NCBI RefSeq assembly: GCF_018873765.1
Contig: NC_057922.1
Location: forward strand, 64,752,755-64,816,754
Reading direction: 5' to 3'
From: Telopea speciosissima
Taxonomy: Eukaryota; Streptophyta; Magnoliopsida; Proteales; Proteaceae
DNA length: 64,000 bases
In this document: positions 43,923 through 54,708 of the stretch, piece after piece
How the letters are laid out: the number at the start of each line of letters is the position of its first letter
Numbering within the stretch: position 1 is the stretch's first letter
Translations under genes and position numbers: made by a program
Notes under the pieces: generated by a model
Databases searched by the model: none
What the model was told of the DNA's origin: nothing
What the model saw: the letters and a program-made list of their open reading frames with translations, nothing else

Positions 43923-44515
43923 ATCCGTAGTAGGGGTGAACTTTTCTCACAACTTAAGAGTGTTTGCAACTAATGAGATTTACTCCATATACTGTGTTCA
44001 TATTGATTATAGACTTGGATATGTGCGACATTCAACAAAAATTTGAAAATTGTTGGGAATAAGCTATTGGAAATCTACAATTTAGGAATTATTAGAACTA
44101 ACCCTAAACTAGTCTCTGATCAAGTTGAAACTTCATTCGGGTACTCCTTTTAGGGTAGAGAATATTTTGTCAAGAGAAATTGATTATTAGGGTTTAGACA
44201 GCGAAATAAATCATGATCTCAAGCAAGAAGGCATCTCTTAGTTAGGGTTCCCAGACCAACGATGAACAGAGCCACGATCTCAGTGAAGAAGACGACATCT
44301 ATTAGTTAGGGTTCAACGTTTAGGGAGGAAGGGAGCTTAAAGTTCAAAAGTAGGAGAAATTGAAGTTTAGTTTGATGGAGGAGACGAGGATTTAGGGAGG
44401 TAGAGAGCTCCAAAGTTCAGTTTGGTGGAGGAGACGTAGAGTGAGTTGGTGTTATCAGGGGTAGGGGTACCCAGGTTAGGGACGATGGGCAGAGGAATAC
44501 TGGAGTTAAGATGAG

Positions 44516-44717
44516 GGATTATTATCCTCTCCAATTCCCTATAGCTCGGCAGTGCGGCAGTGTTAGTGTGGATGTCCGATATGTGGCAGCTCGGACATCC
44601 AACGATTTGAGCTCAACATATTCAATGAGCTTGAACCGTTGGATGTCGGAGCTACCACGTGTCAGACATCCACATTAGCACTGTCGAACTATAGGGAATT
44701 GGAGAGGATAATTTTCC
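44516..44717. mobile_element. Mutator-like MITE with perfect 9-bp target duplication
   Basis: TAAGATGAG flanks the element at 44507-44515 and 44718-44726. The ends are GGATTATTATCCTCTCC and GGAAAATTATCCTCTCC (inverted). The inverted repeat continues for about 80 bp with few mismatches, so the 202-bp element folds almost entirely into a hairpin. Confidence 0.92.
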
Positions 44718-44850
44718 TAAGATGAGAAGTATTAAAGCGGTTTCAATTTTTGACCGTGGGATCTAATTGATCCACGTGTCAATCATTTAGGGGGTATACT
44801 CGGGAACCGGTAGATTAGGATTTTTTTTTTTTTTTTAATGAAAAGCAGTT

Positions 44851-44986
44851 TTCTGTACGGAAGTGTGGCCTACGTCAACACTCCCATGGGTCTATCTCTC
44901 TCCTCCTTAAAACAAGGAGGCAGATGTGTCTGTTCACATGGGAGAAGAGAGATAGACTCATGGGAGTGCTGACATAGAACACACTC
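44851..44986. mobile_element. MITE family B, copy 2
   Basis: It starts ttctgtacggaagtgtggcc and shares tctatctctctcc, aaaacaagg and agagatagactcatgggagt with the copy at 27744-27890. Its right terminus is worn (gaacacactcg instead of ggccacactcc). Confidence 0.8.
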
Positions 44987-45360
44987 GTTTTATTTTTATT
45001 TATTGGTGTTAAGTAGATTAGAAACTTGAGAGGATAAAAATCCTCAATATTTGTCTTACCTATTTACTAAACTTGATGTGACGACAAATAAGTGGTGATG
45101 TGCCCCAACCCACGTATAACTCGTCCCTTGGCCACTGATTTTCGAAATCAGAATCAGAATCGGATAGCCGAATCTTGTCTAATTGGATTGCAATAAACTG
45201 AATTTGATTTTCAATTCTGCCTCGATTCCCAATTCAATAAATTGATCGATTTCTAAGGTTGGGCCAATTCAAGCCAAATCGTAATCGTCAGAGGCCGGTC
45301 TGGTATCGATACTACCCTTGGCCGACCCAAATCGATTCCAGCTACCTTGAACTTGAAGCG

Positions 45361-45587
45361 AGGTTTTAAAAACTAGGAATCGAGATCCGACTCAGTCTTG
45401 CTCTATTCTAATTTGGATCAGATCGGAATTGATCAGGATTATTGAGGAATCGATAAACTCAACCCAAATATAGTTTAGTTTTTGGAAGGGGATCGATCGG
45501 TTGGAATTGGGATCAATCTCAGCCAAATCAGATCATTGGCCGATTCGAATTCAATTCGGCCGATCCGATCCCAAAATTTGAAACCTT
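45361..45587. mobile_element. 'ggttttaaaa' MITE-like element
   Basis: The ends are aggttttaaaaactaggaat and ccaaaatttgaaacctt (inverted AAGGTTT). The interior is dense in gatcgg/ccgatc words, as in 39074-39297. No target duplication could be seen. Confidence 0.5.
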
Positions 45588-45797
45588 GACTAATATAACA
45601 TAAAATCCCTCCATTTTTACTTACTATTATGAACTATCCTTGATCTTTGAACATTAAAAAACAAAAAAACAGACATCACACATATATATCAAACTACCAT
45701 AACCCAGAAGTGACTCCTAGAATACAACACGAAGTTGTCCCAACTCCCAACTCAAAACATAAACAGACCATTACCATATCTGATATCTTGATTTTCA

Positions 45798-46436
45798 TCA
45801 AACACCTTCAAAATCAGTTTTCACCCACTGTCCATACTTGCTCTTCATCTTCTCATCCAACTCCTTAGCTCTAACCTCAGCAATCTTAGCTGCATTAGCC
45901 ATGGATTCCTCCTGTACTCGAGCCAACCTTCTACTCCTCTTCCTTGCTATAGCCTCCCTCTCTGCTTCCAACCCTTCAAAGTCTTTCACCCAAGAACTGT
46001 GAACAGCACAAGTCATCATCAATACCCCCAACTGCATTATAAACATGGCCATCAGAGTCCCACACTCCACTCTAACCAGAACTCGAGCTTCCTTTGGATC
46101 TCTAGTCGATTTAATCAATTGGAGACTCGAATTCTCTCGAGTAAACAGGGCTATGATGCCTAGCAATTGGCCGATGGATGCCGCAAGGATTAGTGAGATC
46201 TGGGTTATGAAGCACATGTGGGTGAGCTGAGAGCAGAAGCTCACAAGGGAAGAGAGAAGGGAGAGGAAAGAGATCAGTAGTAGTGCCCAGCCAAGTGAAG
46301 TTGGAGGGTTCTTGAGAAGTATGACAGGAGCAAGAGATGCTGATGCAAGGATGAAAAGAATGAAATTGAGGCATGAGAGTAGAATGTTTGGGAAGGGAGA
46401 AGAGCTTCTGAGCTTGGAGGAAGATGAGGAAGCCAT
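45798..46436 (-). CDS. Four-pass membrane protein of unknown function
   Basis: The intronless 212-aa frame starts MASSSSSKLRSSSPFPN; this Met was preferred over in-frame upstream ones because of its basic, serine-rich start typical of the family. Predicted membrane segments lie at about residues 17-41, 48-69, 74-98 and 128-152. The last 60 residues are highly charged and helical (EAEREAIARKRSRRLARVQE, then KELDEKMKSKYGQW), probably a cytosolic coiled coil. I recall uncharacterised plant proteins with this same tail but know no established function. A CATATATG word lies about 50 bp upstream of the start codon. Confidence 0.85.
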   Translation of the reverse strand: MASSSSSKLRSSSPFPNILLSCLNFILFILASASLAPVILLKNPPTSLGWALLLISFLSLLSSLVSFCSQLTHMCFITQISLILAASIGQLLGIIALFTRENSSLQLIKSTRDPKEARVLVRVECGTLMAMFIMQLGVLMMTCAVHSSWVKDFEGLEAEREAIARKRSRRLARVQEESMANAAKIAEVRAKELDEKMKSKYGQWVKTDFEGV

Positions 46437-46765
46437 TTGGGTTTCAATTCTTTGAATGACAGAAGATGAAATCTGGACTTCAAACATATATGGAGAAAAA
46501 AAGAGAGAGAGAGAGAGGTGAAGTAAGAATTTTGGCCGTTGGACACCGGAAAGTGCAACGGCTATGTATGGGTACTGGGTCCTTTTCCATGGAACAAACA
46601 CTTTGAACAACGTTTTATTATTCCCTCTCTCACTTTTTGAGTTTATGATTTAAAATTTTGAATCACGGTTCTCCGCTCATAAGACGGGTCGGGTTTTATG
46701 ATTTTATCCAAAATCTTGTTGTAGTTAAAGACTTAAAAGGTTGATTAAAAAGAATTCTAATTTTA

Positions 46766-46920
46766 AGGGGGAAGTTTTCATACACGGCTGCGTAAGCACG
46801 CACGATCGTGTCCCCTCTCACAAAGAGTTGGAAAAGTCATAAACCCCCACCCATTAATTAATGCCTTGAAATTCCCAGCGTCTCACATAAACGGCTGTGT
46901 GGTATGAAAACTTTCTCCTT
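46766..46920. mobile_element. Mutator-like MITE family D, copy 1
   Basis: The ends are gggggaagttttcatacacg and tatgaaaactttctcc. Its body (ccacccattaattaatgcct, tgaaattccc) is the inverse of the copy at 50436-50592, so the two copies lie in opposite orientation. Its target duplication is not evident. Confidence 0.82.
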
Positions 46921-47510
46921 TATGGTTTTTTTGATCTTTTGATATAGGGTGTAACTTATTGAGTTATGGCTTGGCATATTTTTTACCCGAACCCTAATCC
47001 GAATCCGATTATAGATCCGGAACCTAAAGTCATAGCATCGAGTACATTATGAAATTTTGGTTGGGCGTTTGAATGGGTAGATGATGAAGAAAGAACATTT
47101 TCGGCAATGCATCACTTACCAGTAAAATGACGGATACCTCCCCTGTGTAGTTGCAAGACCCATCGACAGATGTGCGGATCGTGGTAAATTCCACTAACTA
47201 ACAAGCATAAACCATGTTTGATATTTTAAACTTAAATATATATATATTTTTTACGAGAATGTGTTAACGAAAGTGGGGAGATCCCCAAAAAAGAACCCTA
47301 GGATTTCATAAACAAAAAGCCATAAATAAGGCATCGAAGGCAAGAAATGATGCAAACAAAGTCTTGGGTCCGGCCTTGAGTCCAGTGTGGGCTGAACAAT
47401 AGAGTACATCAGATTCACGCACGGATTCACATCCAGGCTTGGATCCAGCCTTGTATCCGATGCAGGTCGGATACGAAATTTCAAGAAATTTTGCGTAATA
47501 CATTATTATA

Positions 47511-50359
47511 TGTTATTTAAATAGATTATATTATAATAATGTTACTATAATTTAAGATGTATATAATATTATTTTAATATAAATTTTATACAATATAATA
47601 ATGTGGTGTTTATGTATATATATATATATGATTATATATGGTACATGGGTTATGTTGTATTACTTAATTAAATAGAGAAGTAAGAGGTGGCTAGGAAACA
47701 TGAGGTGGTTTGTTGGACAAATAGAGAAATAGGAGGTGGCTAGGAAGCATGAGGTGGCTTATTGGTGAAGTATGAGGTGGTTAAGGAAGAAATAATGGGT
47801 TGGTGGACAAAGCCACCTTGCACATGCAATGTGGAGGTGTCCTTAATGAGATTTGGGTCAATTCTCCTATCTAGACAAAAGACTCAAACGATTGAATCAT
47901 TCTATACTACTAAAAAAAATAAATAAATAAATAAATAAGAAAAGAAAAAGAAAGAAGAAGAACAACAACAACAAGAACTTGGGAGCTTAATTTCGATTTT
48001 GTAGGTAAGAACCTCACTCTCTCTTCCATTTTTATGTAAAGCTCCATGACTGATTTGTCAAACCTATTCTCTCATCCAATATTAATCCTTGATAGTTCCT
48101 TTAGAAATCTATGGAAATTAAAGCTAAATCATCTCTATGACCACTCTTGACCTTCCATTTAACCTCTCACTTAAATCTAGGAGTTTTCATGGTAATTCAT
48201 TGAACCCAACAAATCCTTTGATAAGAGTAGGGTATTATAACCCTAAATGGCTTAGTGACCTTTTTCCCTAAGCCCTTATGGCTTAAAACCTAAGTGAAAT
48301 CAACTTGGGAGGCTCAAATCTTAGAAATTCGGATTCAGCAGAGGTGGACTCAGACCAGAATCCATAATAAAAGCCCGCACCTATTCTGTTTCCAGGTGGA
48401 CTCAGACCAGAATCCATAATAAGTACTCGCACCTATTCTGTTTCCAGGTAGACTCAGACCCAGAATCCATAATAAGTACTCGCACCTATTCTGTTTCCAG
48501 GTGGACTCGGAGGTGGACTCAGACTAGAATCCATAATAAGTGCCCGCACCTATTTTGTTTCCAGGTGGACTTAGGCCAAAATCCATAACAAGAGTCCACA
48601 CCTATACTGTTTTCAAGTGGACCCAGAGGTGGACTCAGACCATAATCCACCCAAGAGTCCGATTCAGGTTTTTGGGGCATTTTACCCCAGTTGGACTAAG
48701 CACTGTGCCTCCACATAAATGGGCTAAAATACCACTTCGAGTTAGATAGCATGTTCTGTCTTCTATTCTGGGAGATTGATCCCTGTTTAATAAAATGGTA
48801 TAACGTCACCATCCAAACTTCATTTGCTCTGATTCTAATTTTGTTAGAAACTAGATTCATAGGGCTTCTTTTGTTACAATAAACCATTGCTCAATTTTAC
48901 CCCTGTGTGATCCGAAATTTTCATACAAAATTCCCCATTTTTCCTTTAAATTCTTGTAACTACCGCTAAGCCTAAATGTGATTCTAAATCTAATCTAACT
49001 TAATCCTAAGGCTACCCTAGGATCCCACCAACACCCAAGCATATCCTAATACTTGTGTATGACTTAATAATTATAGGAAATAATCATTTGGTCATCGAAC
49101 CTAACGACAACCAACATGAAAACCAGTCCAGCTTCACAAACACAAGCATAAACTGCATAACAAGGTGAGTGGGAATATGCCATACATGTAGGTGTAATAC
49201 AATTGTTGTGCTATAATATGGTAATTGATTACGTTATTTCTCATTCTTATTTCTTATTATTGTTATAAGATTTAAATTAAAATTGTTGAGGTACGATATT
49301 ATTGTTGGCATGCTTGCATGTCATTGTTAGCATAGATGCCGTCGTCTGCTTGGAAATGAAACGAATGGTGTGCTTTAGTATGGGATGCGGGAGCACCGTA
49401 CACTTCATACTATGTTCATATAAAATGGCATTTGGCAAGGGATCAACATCACCCGTACTACGAACCCTTGGCAACAGGGGTTAAAGTGTTGGATACCACA
49501 AATGTATGAGGCTAATGTCCTGAAGGGGCATTGCTTGGCCAGTAGACTCATCGGGTCATTAGGACAGGTGGTGTCGATTGTCCTATCAGTCAATAGGGCT
49601 GGTGGTAGCACACTGGTAACATTGAAGGCTGGTCGGGCTGACCTTGGGAAGGGATGCCGGAGTCGATTGGTTTTTTCGACAACTCAATGGATGTATCGCG
49701 GATGGGGTTAGAAGCCCGTACCAGGGATACATGTATTGGGATTGTAGTAGTACCTATTTACCTGGACTTAGTTTTGTTAGGTGGATTAAATAATAAAACT
49801 GAACCTCATGCATATAGGATCATGTTTGTGTTGCATCTGCATGCATGGTTTATTTTTCATTCACGGGGCTCGGTAGAGCTCACCCCTGTGGATGTGATGG
49901 AAGCAGGAACGATTACTTTGAGGCAGAGGTCGATGGCCACTGTGCACGTGCTGGTGCAGACCCAGAGGGTTGTGACCCCAATCATGCAGACGATTAGGGT
50001 GTCCTTGGAGAACAAGGACTGATGATGTGGTGCTATCTTTATGTTCTATTTTGCTAAATACCATCCTTTTTTGTGGATGAGTTTCCACTGTTTATATTTT
50101 AGAATAGTTGTGTGTTGGCTCGATGGTCGTGATCTTAGGAATATCGAGCCGTTGAAACTTTAATGTAAATAATATATATATATATAGGACTTGTAAATAT
50201 TTACTTTCCCTACACTCTGATCAATGTAGCATTTGTTATCTCGATATTGTGTGGTGCTTGTGATGTGTATTTATTGCATATGGATCCTGGAGGTGTCTAA
50301 ATACTTCGGGTATTCGGGTCAGCCATCAGAATCCTTCCAGGGGGTGGTTTCAGGGTGTG
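47511..50359. mobile_element. Probable solo LTR of a large (Ty3-type) retrotransposon
   Basis: The stretch ends ggggtggtttcagggtgtgaca, a 3' terminus typical of plant Ty3/gypsy LTRs when shortened to GGTGTGACA. It carries gggctcggtagagctcaccc and gtgtgttggctcgatgg phrases and a TA-repeat promoter-like region, but no coding domain. The left border at tgttatttaa is only a guess because no 5-bp duplication could be matched. It includes the 52-bp minisatellite. Confidence 0.4.
48342..48667. repeat. 52-bp minisatellite, about six copies
   Basis: The unit begins aggtggactcagaccagaat and ends cgcacctattctgtttcc. Copies begin at 48342, 48394, 48446, 48511 and 48563, with a 12-bp partial unit at 48499 and a divergent last unit from 48615. 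Copies 2 and 3 are nearly identical. Confidence 0.92.
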
Positions 50360-50435
50360 ACATATTGTCACCAAAGTGGTGAACTATAAGTTGTACCTTT
50401 CCTTTAATAGACCATTTTCTTGTTCTTAAAAGTTA

Positions 50436-50592
50436 GGGGAAAGTTTCATACACGGCTACACAGCCGCGTATGTGAGAGGGTGGGAATTTCAAGGCATTAA
50501 TTAATGGGTGGGGGTTTTATGACTTTTTCAAGTCTTTGTGTGAGGGGACATGACCGTGCACGCTTACACGGCCGTGTATGAAAACTTCCCCC
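50436..50592. mobile_element. Mutator-like MITE family D, copy 2, perfect 9-bp duplication
   Basis: TAAAAGTTA flanks it at 50427-50435 and 50593-50601. The ends are GGGGAAAGTTTCATACACGG and, inverted, GGGGGAAGTTTTCATACACG. It is 157 bp, non-coding, and fixes the family as a 9-bp-duplicating (Mutator-like) one. Confidence 0.93.
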
Positions 50593-51720
50593 TAAAAGTT
50601 ATTTCGTGCAAGATTTAAAAGAATGTTTTCTAAAAATTGAAAATTATTTAATGCATATTTATGTGAAATGATAAGATTTATCTCTGTTAGAAACAAAAAG
50701 ATAAAAATATAGACACACCCCCTTAACTATGGCCGATTCCACCAAGTTAACTCACCCCTAAAATTATTAAAATACCCTCTATACCTTAATACATTAAAAA
50801 TCAAAAGGACCAAACTACCCTCAATCCTCCCACCCTTCCGGTTACCCTATTTCCCAAATCTCTCACGAAACCTCCTCACTGCTGCTATCTCCTTGACCCC
50901 CCACCTTCATCTCTGATCGCCGTCTACCTTGCATCTCCGGTCGCCATTGCTACTCCTCAAGTAATCTCTCTCTTCATCACATCTTCTGCAACTAAAAACC
51001 ATTCCCTATTTTTCTGCAAATAAAACCCCTCCTCACTCACTTAGTCACATCTTCTGCAGCTAAAAACCTTTCCTTCTTTTTCATCTTTCTCATATAATTT
51101 GGAAAGAACTGATTTTTTACAACCTCTGAGTTTCGATTCTCTAAATACCCCAATCGAAATTTTAGTTCTTTTGGTTTCTATTTCAAGTTTCCTACTTGCA
51201 AAAGGATTGTTCTAGATCTCACAATTCAGCCTTCATACATTGACACAACTTTGCAGGTCTGGTCTGTCATCAGGACAGAACCTTTGACGAAGATTGGAGA
51301 CTACTCTGAACTGTTTAATCGTAACTACCAATACTCTTCAGTTTCTGGTTCTTTCCTTATTTCCTGTGATCCTATTGAGTTAATCTCCACTGGAATTCCC
51401 TAGTTTGGGATTAGTCTTCATTAGCAGAACAGAAAGAAAAAATAATAGATACAACGATGAAAGCAGCCGCGCCCCCCCCCCCCCCTCCCCCCAATTGAAA
51501 TTAGGACTGAAATTTAGAAAAATGCATATTCACCTTCAGAGTTCTTCCAAGAATCATAAAGAGCAGCATAAACAAGAGGTCTTTCATCCTTAAAATGAAT
51601 GTAATAAGGGTGCTTCTTTGACCCATCTTTTTTCCACACATACAATCTGCATGCATAGGCACTTAGGCCTTAGGGTATCTACCATATGGGCAAGTTGTAG
51701 CTTTGGTACCCGATGTTTCA

Positions 51721-52401
51721 CATATTGTGTTTGTGATACTTAAATAGAATTTTCATTAACCTAATTACTCATTTTTTTTCCAATTTTACCCTTGTTATTT
51801 TTTTTTAAAAATATAAAAAAACTAAAAGGACCCATGTCACCGTGCCTCGTCTTTCTTCTTCCTGCAACCTCATCAACCCCACTGCCTGCTGCAACCCAAC
51901 CCAACCCCATCCGCCCCTACCCCCGTTGTAACCTAACCCATCACCATAGTTGGCAATGAGAGGCCTCAACGCTCCCCATCTTTCACCGATCATGGGAAAT
52001 ATAGTTATGCAATTAAGTTTAGAGAGGTTGCAGGTTGCAAGAAGTGAGGGGCAACAAGGTTGGGGTTGCGGGAATTAGGGGGTGGGGGTTAGAAAATGAA
52101 CAGAGGGAGGGGGAGAAGGGGAGGGTGAAGCGAAGCGGTGGGGTTAGGTTGCAGCGGGGGTAGGGGCGGGTGGGGTTGGGTCATGGGTGGGATTGGGTTG
52201 CAGCAGGGAGTGGGGGCTAGTGGGGTTGCAGGAGGAAGAAGAAGAAGGAGGAGGCACGGTGACGGTGACGTGGTCACGTAAGTCATTTTAGTTTTTTTAT
52301 ATTTAAAAATAAAATAACTATTTACAAGGGTAAAATTGGAAAAAGAAAAAAAAATGAGTAACTGGGTTAATTAAAATCTAGTTTAAGTCAATCGCAATAT
52401 G
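51721..52401. mobile_element. Long-arm inverted-repeat element
   Basis: The ends catattgtgtttgtgatact and, inverted, catattgcgattgacttaaa continue as arms of about 170 bp sharing ccaattttacccttgt, aaatataaaaaaactaaaa and caccgtgcctc. Between the arms lies a G-rich tract made of gggtggggttgggttgcagc-type repeats. It could fold into a long hairpin RNA. No target duplication was found. Confidence 0.75.
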
Positions 52402-53037
52402 TTTGCCTTCCAAAGAACGCCTGAGAGTCTTCAATGAATATGATATATCAAAAATAAAATGAAAATAAAGGAAAGAATTTATGCAGATTAATCAGGATTT
52501 AGGGGAAAAGCCCAACATGTTTGGTCCCAGGGAACTTGGCGCTTATTTTTCACCCCTTTTAAATATATATTTTTTGGTTAATATAATATATGTGATGGCT
52601 AATAAGCCCATGATGAGGAAAAGGTGGGCCCATTACATCCCAAGTCCCAACAAAGGAATTATGCTAAAACATTACACATTTAATGTCCACTGTCAGATCT
52701 CTCTGCCACGTCAGCATCTAACTCCCTAAGACAATCTATACCCGTTAAAAATTAAGAGCACACAGTAACGCATAAGAAATTTGAAATTAAGCATTAAATT
52801 ACAACTGGATCCCTTACGTTTCTGACATTTTCAGATTCTTCCCCTACTTTACGTGATCTGTCAGACTCCATGGAGTTACTCGGTCTTTAGGTATTTGGCT
52901 CGGATCGGGATGACCAATTTCGATACCTGTTCAATGTCGTATCCGGGTTTGGATCGGTGATGACCAATTCCGATACCTGTTCAATGCTGCATCAGTGGTA
53001 CCAAAAAGGGGATGGTAAGATGACTCGTTATCGTCTA

Positions 53038-53148
53038 CGGTTTCCTAGTGTCTCTCACAAGAGGGGGTGGGACTCACCCAGGGCACCTGACCGAACACTT
53101 TGCCCGGGTGGGGTCCACCCTCCTCTTGTGAGAGGCACTAGGGAACCG
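53038..53148. mobile_element. Short hairpin MITE
   Basis: The left arm ggtttcctagtgtctctcac and the inverted right arm ggttccctagtgcctctcac agree at 18 of 20 positions and continue through aagagg.gggtgg. It is 111 bp long and almost entirely palindromic. Just upstream, 52902-52989 holds a 49-bp direct duplication (ggatcgg..tgaccaatt). Confidence 0.75.
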
Positions 53149-53224
53149 CATCGATCAGGAAACCGCATGCGATAAAAATTCATGGTAAGATGCTTTAAAA
53201 AAAATTGTATCGGTATGTTGAGAG

Positions 53225-53474
53225 CATGGTTCATGATCTCGGTATCGGCTGGATCGGATTGGATCAGGATCAGATCAGCCGATACGGATCGGGATCGCCC
53301 AAACTCAGGCAAATATGACACTTGTGTTCCTGTTTTCTTATAAAAAAAAAAAGTAATTGTTTTTTACATTTTTGCCCTTGTCTATATAGCTGGATCGGAT
53401 CGGCATTGGGATCGGTCTCGAACGATTCCGATCCGGCCAAAATCGACTGATCCGATCCAATACCTCAAACCATG
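53225..53474. mobile_element. hAT-like MITE with perfect 8-bp duplication (family E)
   Basis: GTTGAGAG flanks the element at 53217-53224 and 53475-53482. The ends begin CATGGTTCATGATCTCGGTA and, inverted, CATGGTTTGAGGTATTGGAT. The interior consists largely of ggatcgg/ccgatcc words. It identifies one origin for the many tatcgg/gatcgg stretches in this window. Confidence 0.9.
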
Positions 53475-54005
53475 GTTGAGAGGGGGGGGGACGATCCAAT
53501 CTAACTCGATAGCCCAATCCATCTTGATACGATCGATCTATATCGATATCAATATTGGTATCAGTATCGGCGAGACGGATGATTGCATTGATAAGATGCA
53601 CTAAAGCCCTGTGATACGGACCTTATATTCCATATCTCATGTTTACCTTGTATTAGTTATTGATTTTGAAAAAATATACCTTCTTAAACAAATTTTTATC
53701 TTCTCAAGTGCAGTGCAATGCCTAATGCATCTCACTTTTACATTCGACGATCGCCATGAAACTGAGAGGATGAACTTTGAAGGTGCACTGCTTAGTGCAA
53801 CGTCGGATGCACAAAGGTCCCTTATAAAACTGATTTTAGTGTCAAAGAGTTTTTTTTTTTTACCAAAAAAGAAAAGAAAAACTTAAAAATTTGGTTTGAT
53901 TTTGATTTTAGAAAGTGAAATTTCATCCAGGTGGATTTTAAATTGAAAACAGAAAAACGTTAAACTAAACCCTACAATCATTTGTCTTTGTTAAATTACA
54001 TGAAA

Positions 54006-54246
54006 CATGGTTTTAGTGCACACTACCGGTATTGATCAACTTAGAAACCAATGTGGTATCGGATTGGTATTGACACAGATCAGCCGTATCAGACAAATTT
54101 GCCTCTGGTTCTCCTTTAAAAATGGATTTTTTAATCATTTTACCCCTTGTCCATACTCCATATCGTGTCATTGATACAGTATCAACACTATATCGGATTC
54201 AATCACTTGCAAAACTAGTACGTATTGCCCGATACCTCAAACCATG
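54006..54246. mobile_element. hAT-like MITE (family E, second copy), nested in family C element
   Basis: The ends are CATGGTTTTAG and, inverted, CATGGTTTGAGGTATCGG. The flanks acatgaaa / gtatgaaa match at 6 of 8. Removing it restores a stretch colinear with the uninterrupted family C copy near 28600 (tatgaaatta), which supports both borders. Confidence 0.85.
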
Positions 54247-54593
54247 GTATGAAATTATCATGTTTTTTTTTTTTCTCTATGAACCATCGATTTATTAGTT
54301 GCATTGTGTAAAAGAGATTGCAAGGTATCATATTTGATATTATGAGATTGTATTACTTGGTTTACCAAAAAAAAAAAAAAAAGATTGTATTACTTGTATG
54401 CTATATCTTCATGACATTATAATTTTTTTCTCAATTTTATTTGTGAGACCTAGTTTTTTATGGATGATCATGTACATACACGGTCGTGCCTTTCAATTGT
54501 TGAATGAGGGGTAAAAATGTAACAACACATGTCCCTCTCTCCCTCATCCATCGGTTGAAATCATATATAAAACTTTTGGGAGAATGTTCTTTG

Positions 54594-54708
54594 TGCTGGG
54601 GGTGCAGGCTGCGCCTAAATACATGGGGGTGGGCGCAATGATCACCCTGCCCCCTGAGTGGCAGGCCCATGTGTCTGGGCGCAGCCTACGCTGCGGCACA
54701 GAGAACAT
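54594..54708. mobile_element. MITE-like element (family A), second copy
   Basis: The ends atgttctttgtgctg and cggcacagagaacat are near reverse complements. It shares aggcccatgtgtctgggcgc-type wording with the copy at 784-907, where the body lies in the same order. It is 115 bp and non-coding. Confidence 0.65.

Larger units (their letters stand above)
43495..45797. other. Spacer between YlmG and the four-pass membrane-protein gene
   Basis: No gene is recognised. It contains MITEs at 43812-43922, 44516-44717, 44851-44986 and 45361-45587. Between 44160 and 44450 there are two versions of a gggtt(c/t)..gatctcaagcaagaag/gatctcagtgaagaag phrase and two of gaggagacg, a diffuse direct repeat. Confidence 0.6.

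Noticed and set aside
49654-50022. 122-codon open frame with VELTPVDVMEAGTITLRQ
   Set aside because: It falls in the probable solo LTR, where the ctcggtagagctcacccc phrase is LTR sequence rather than coding.
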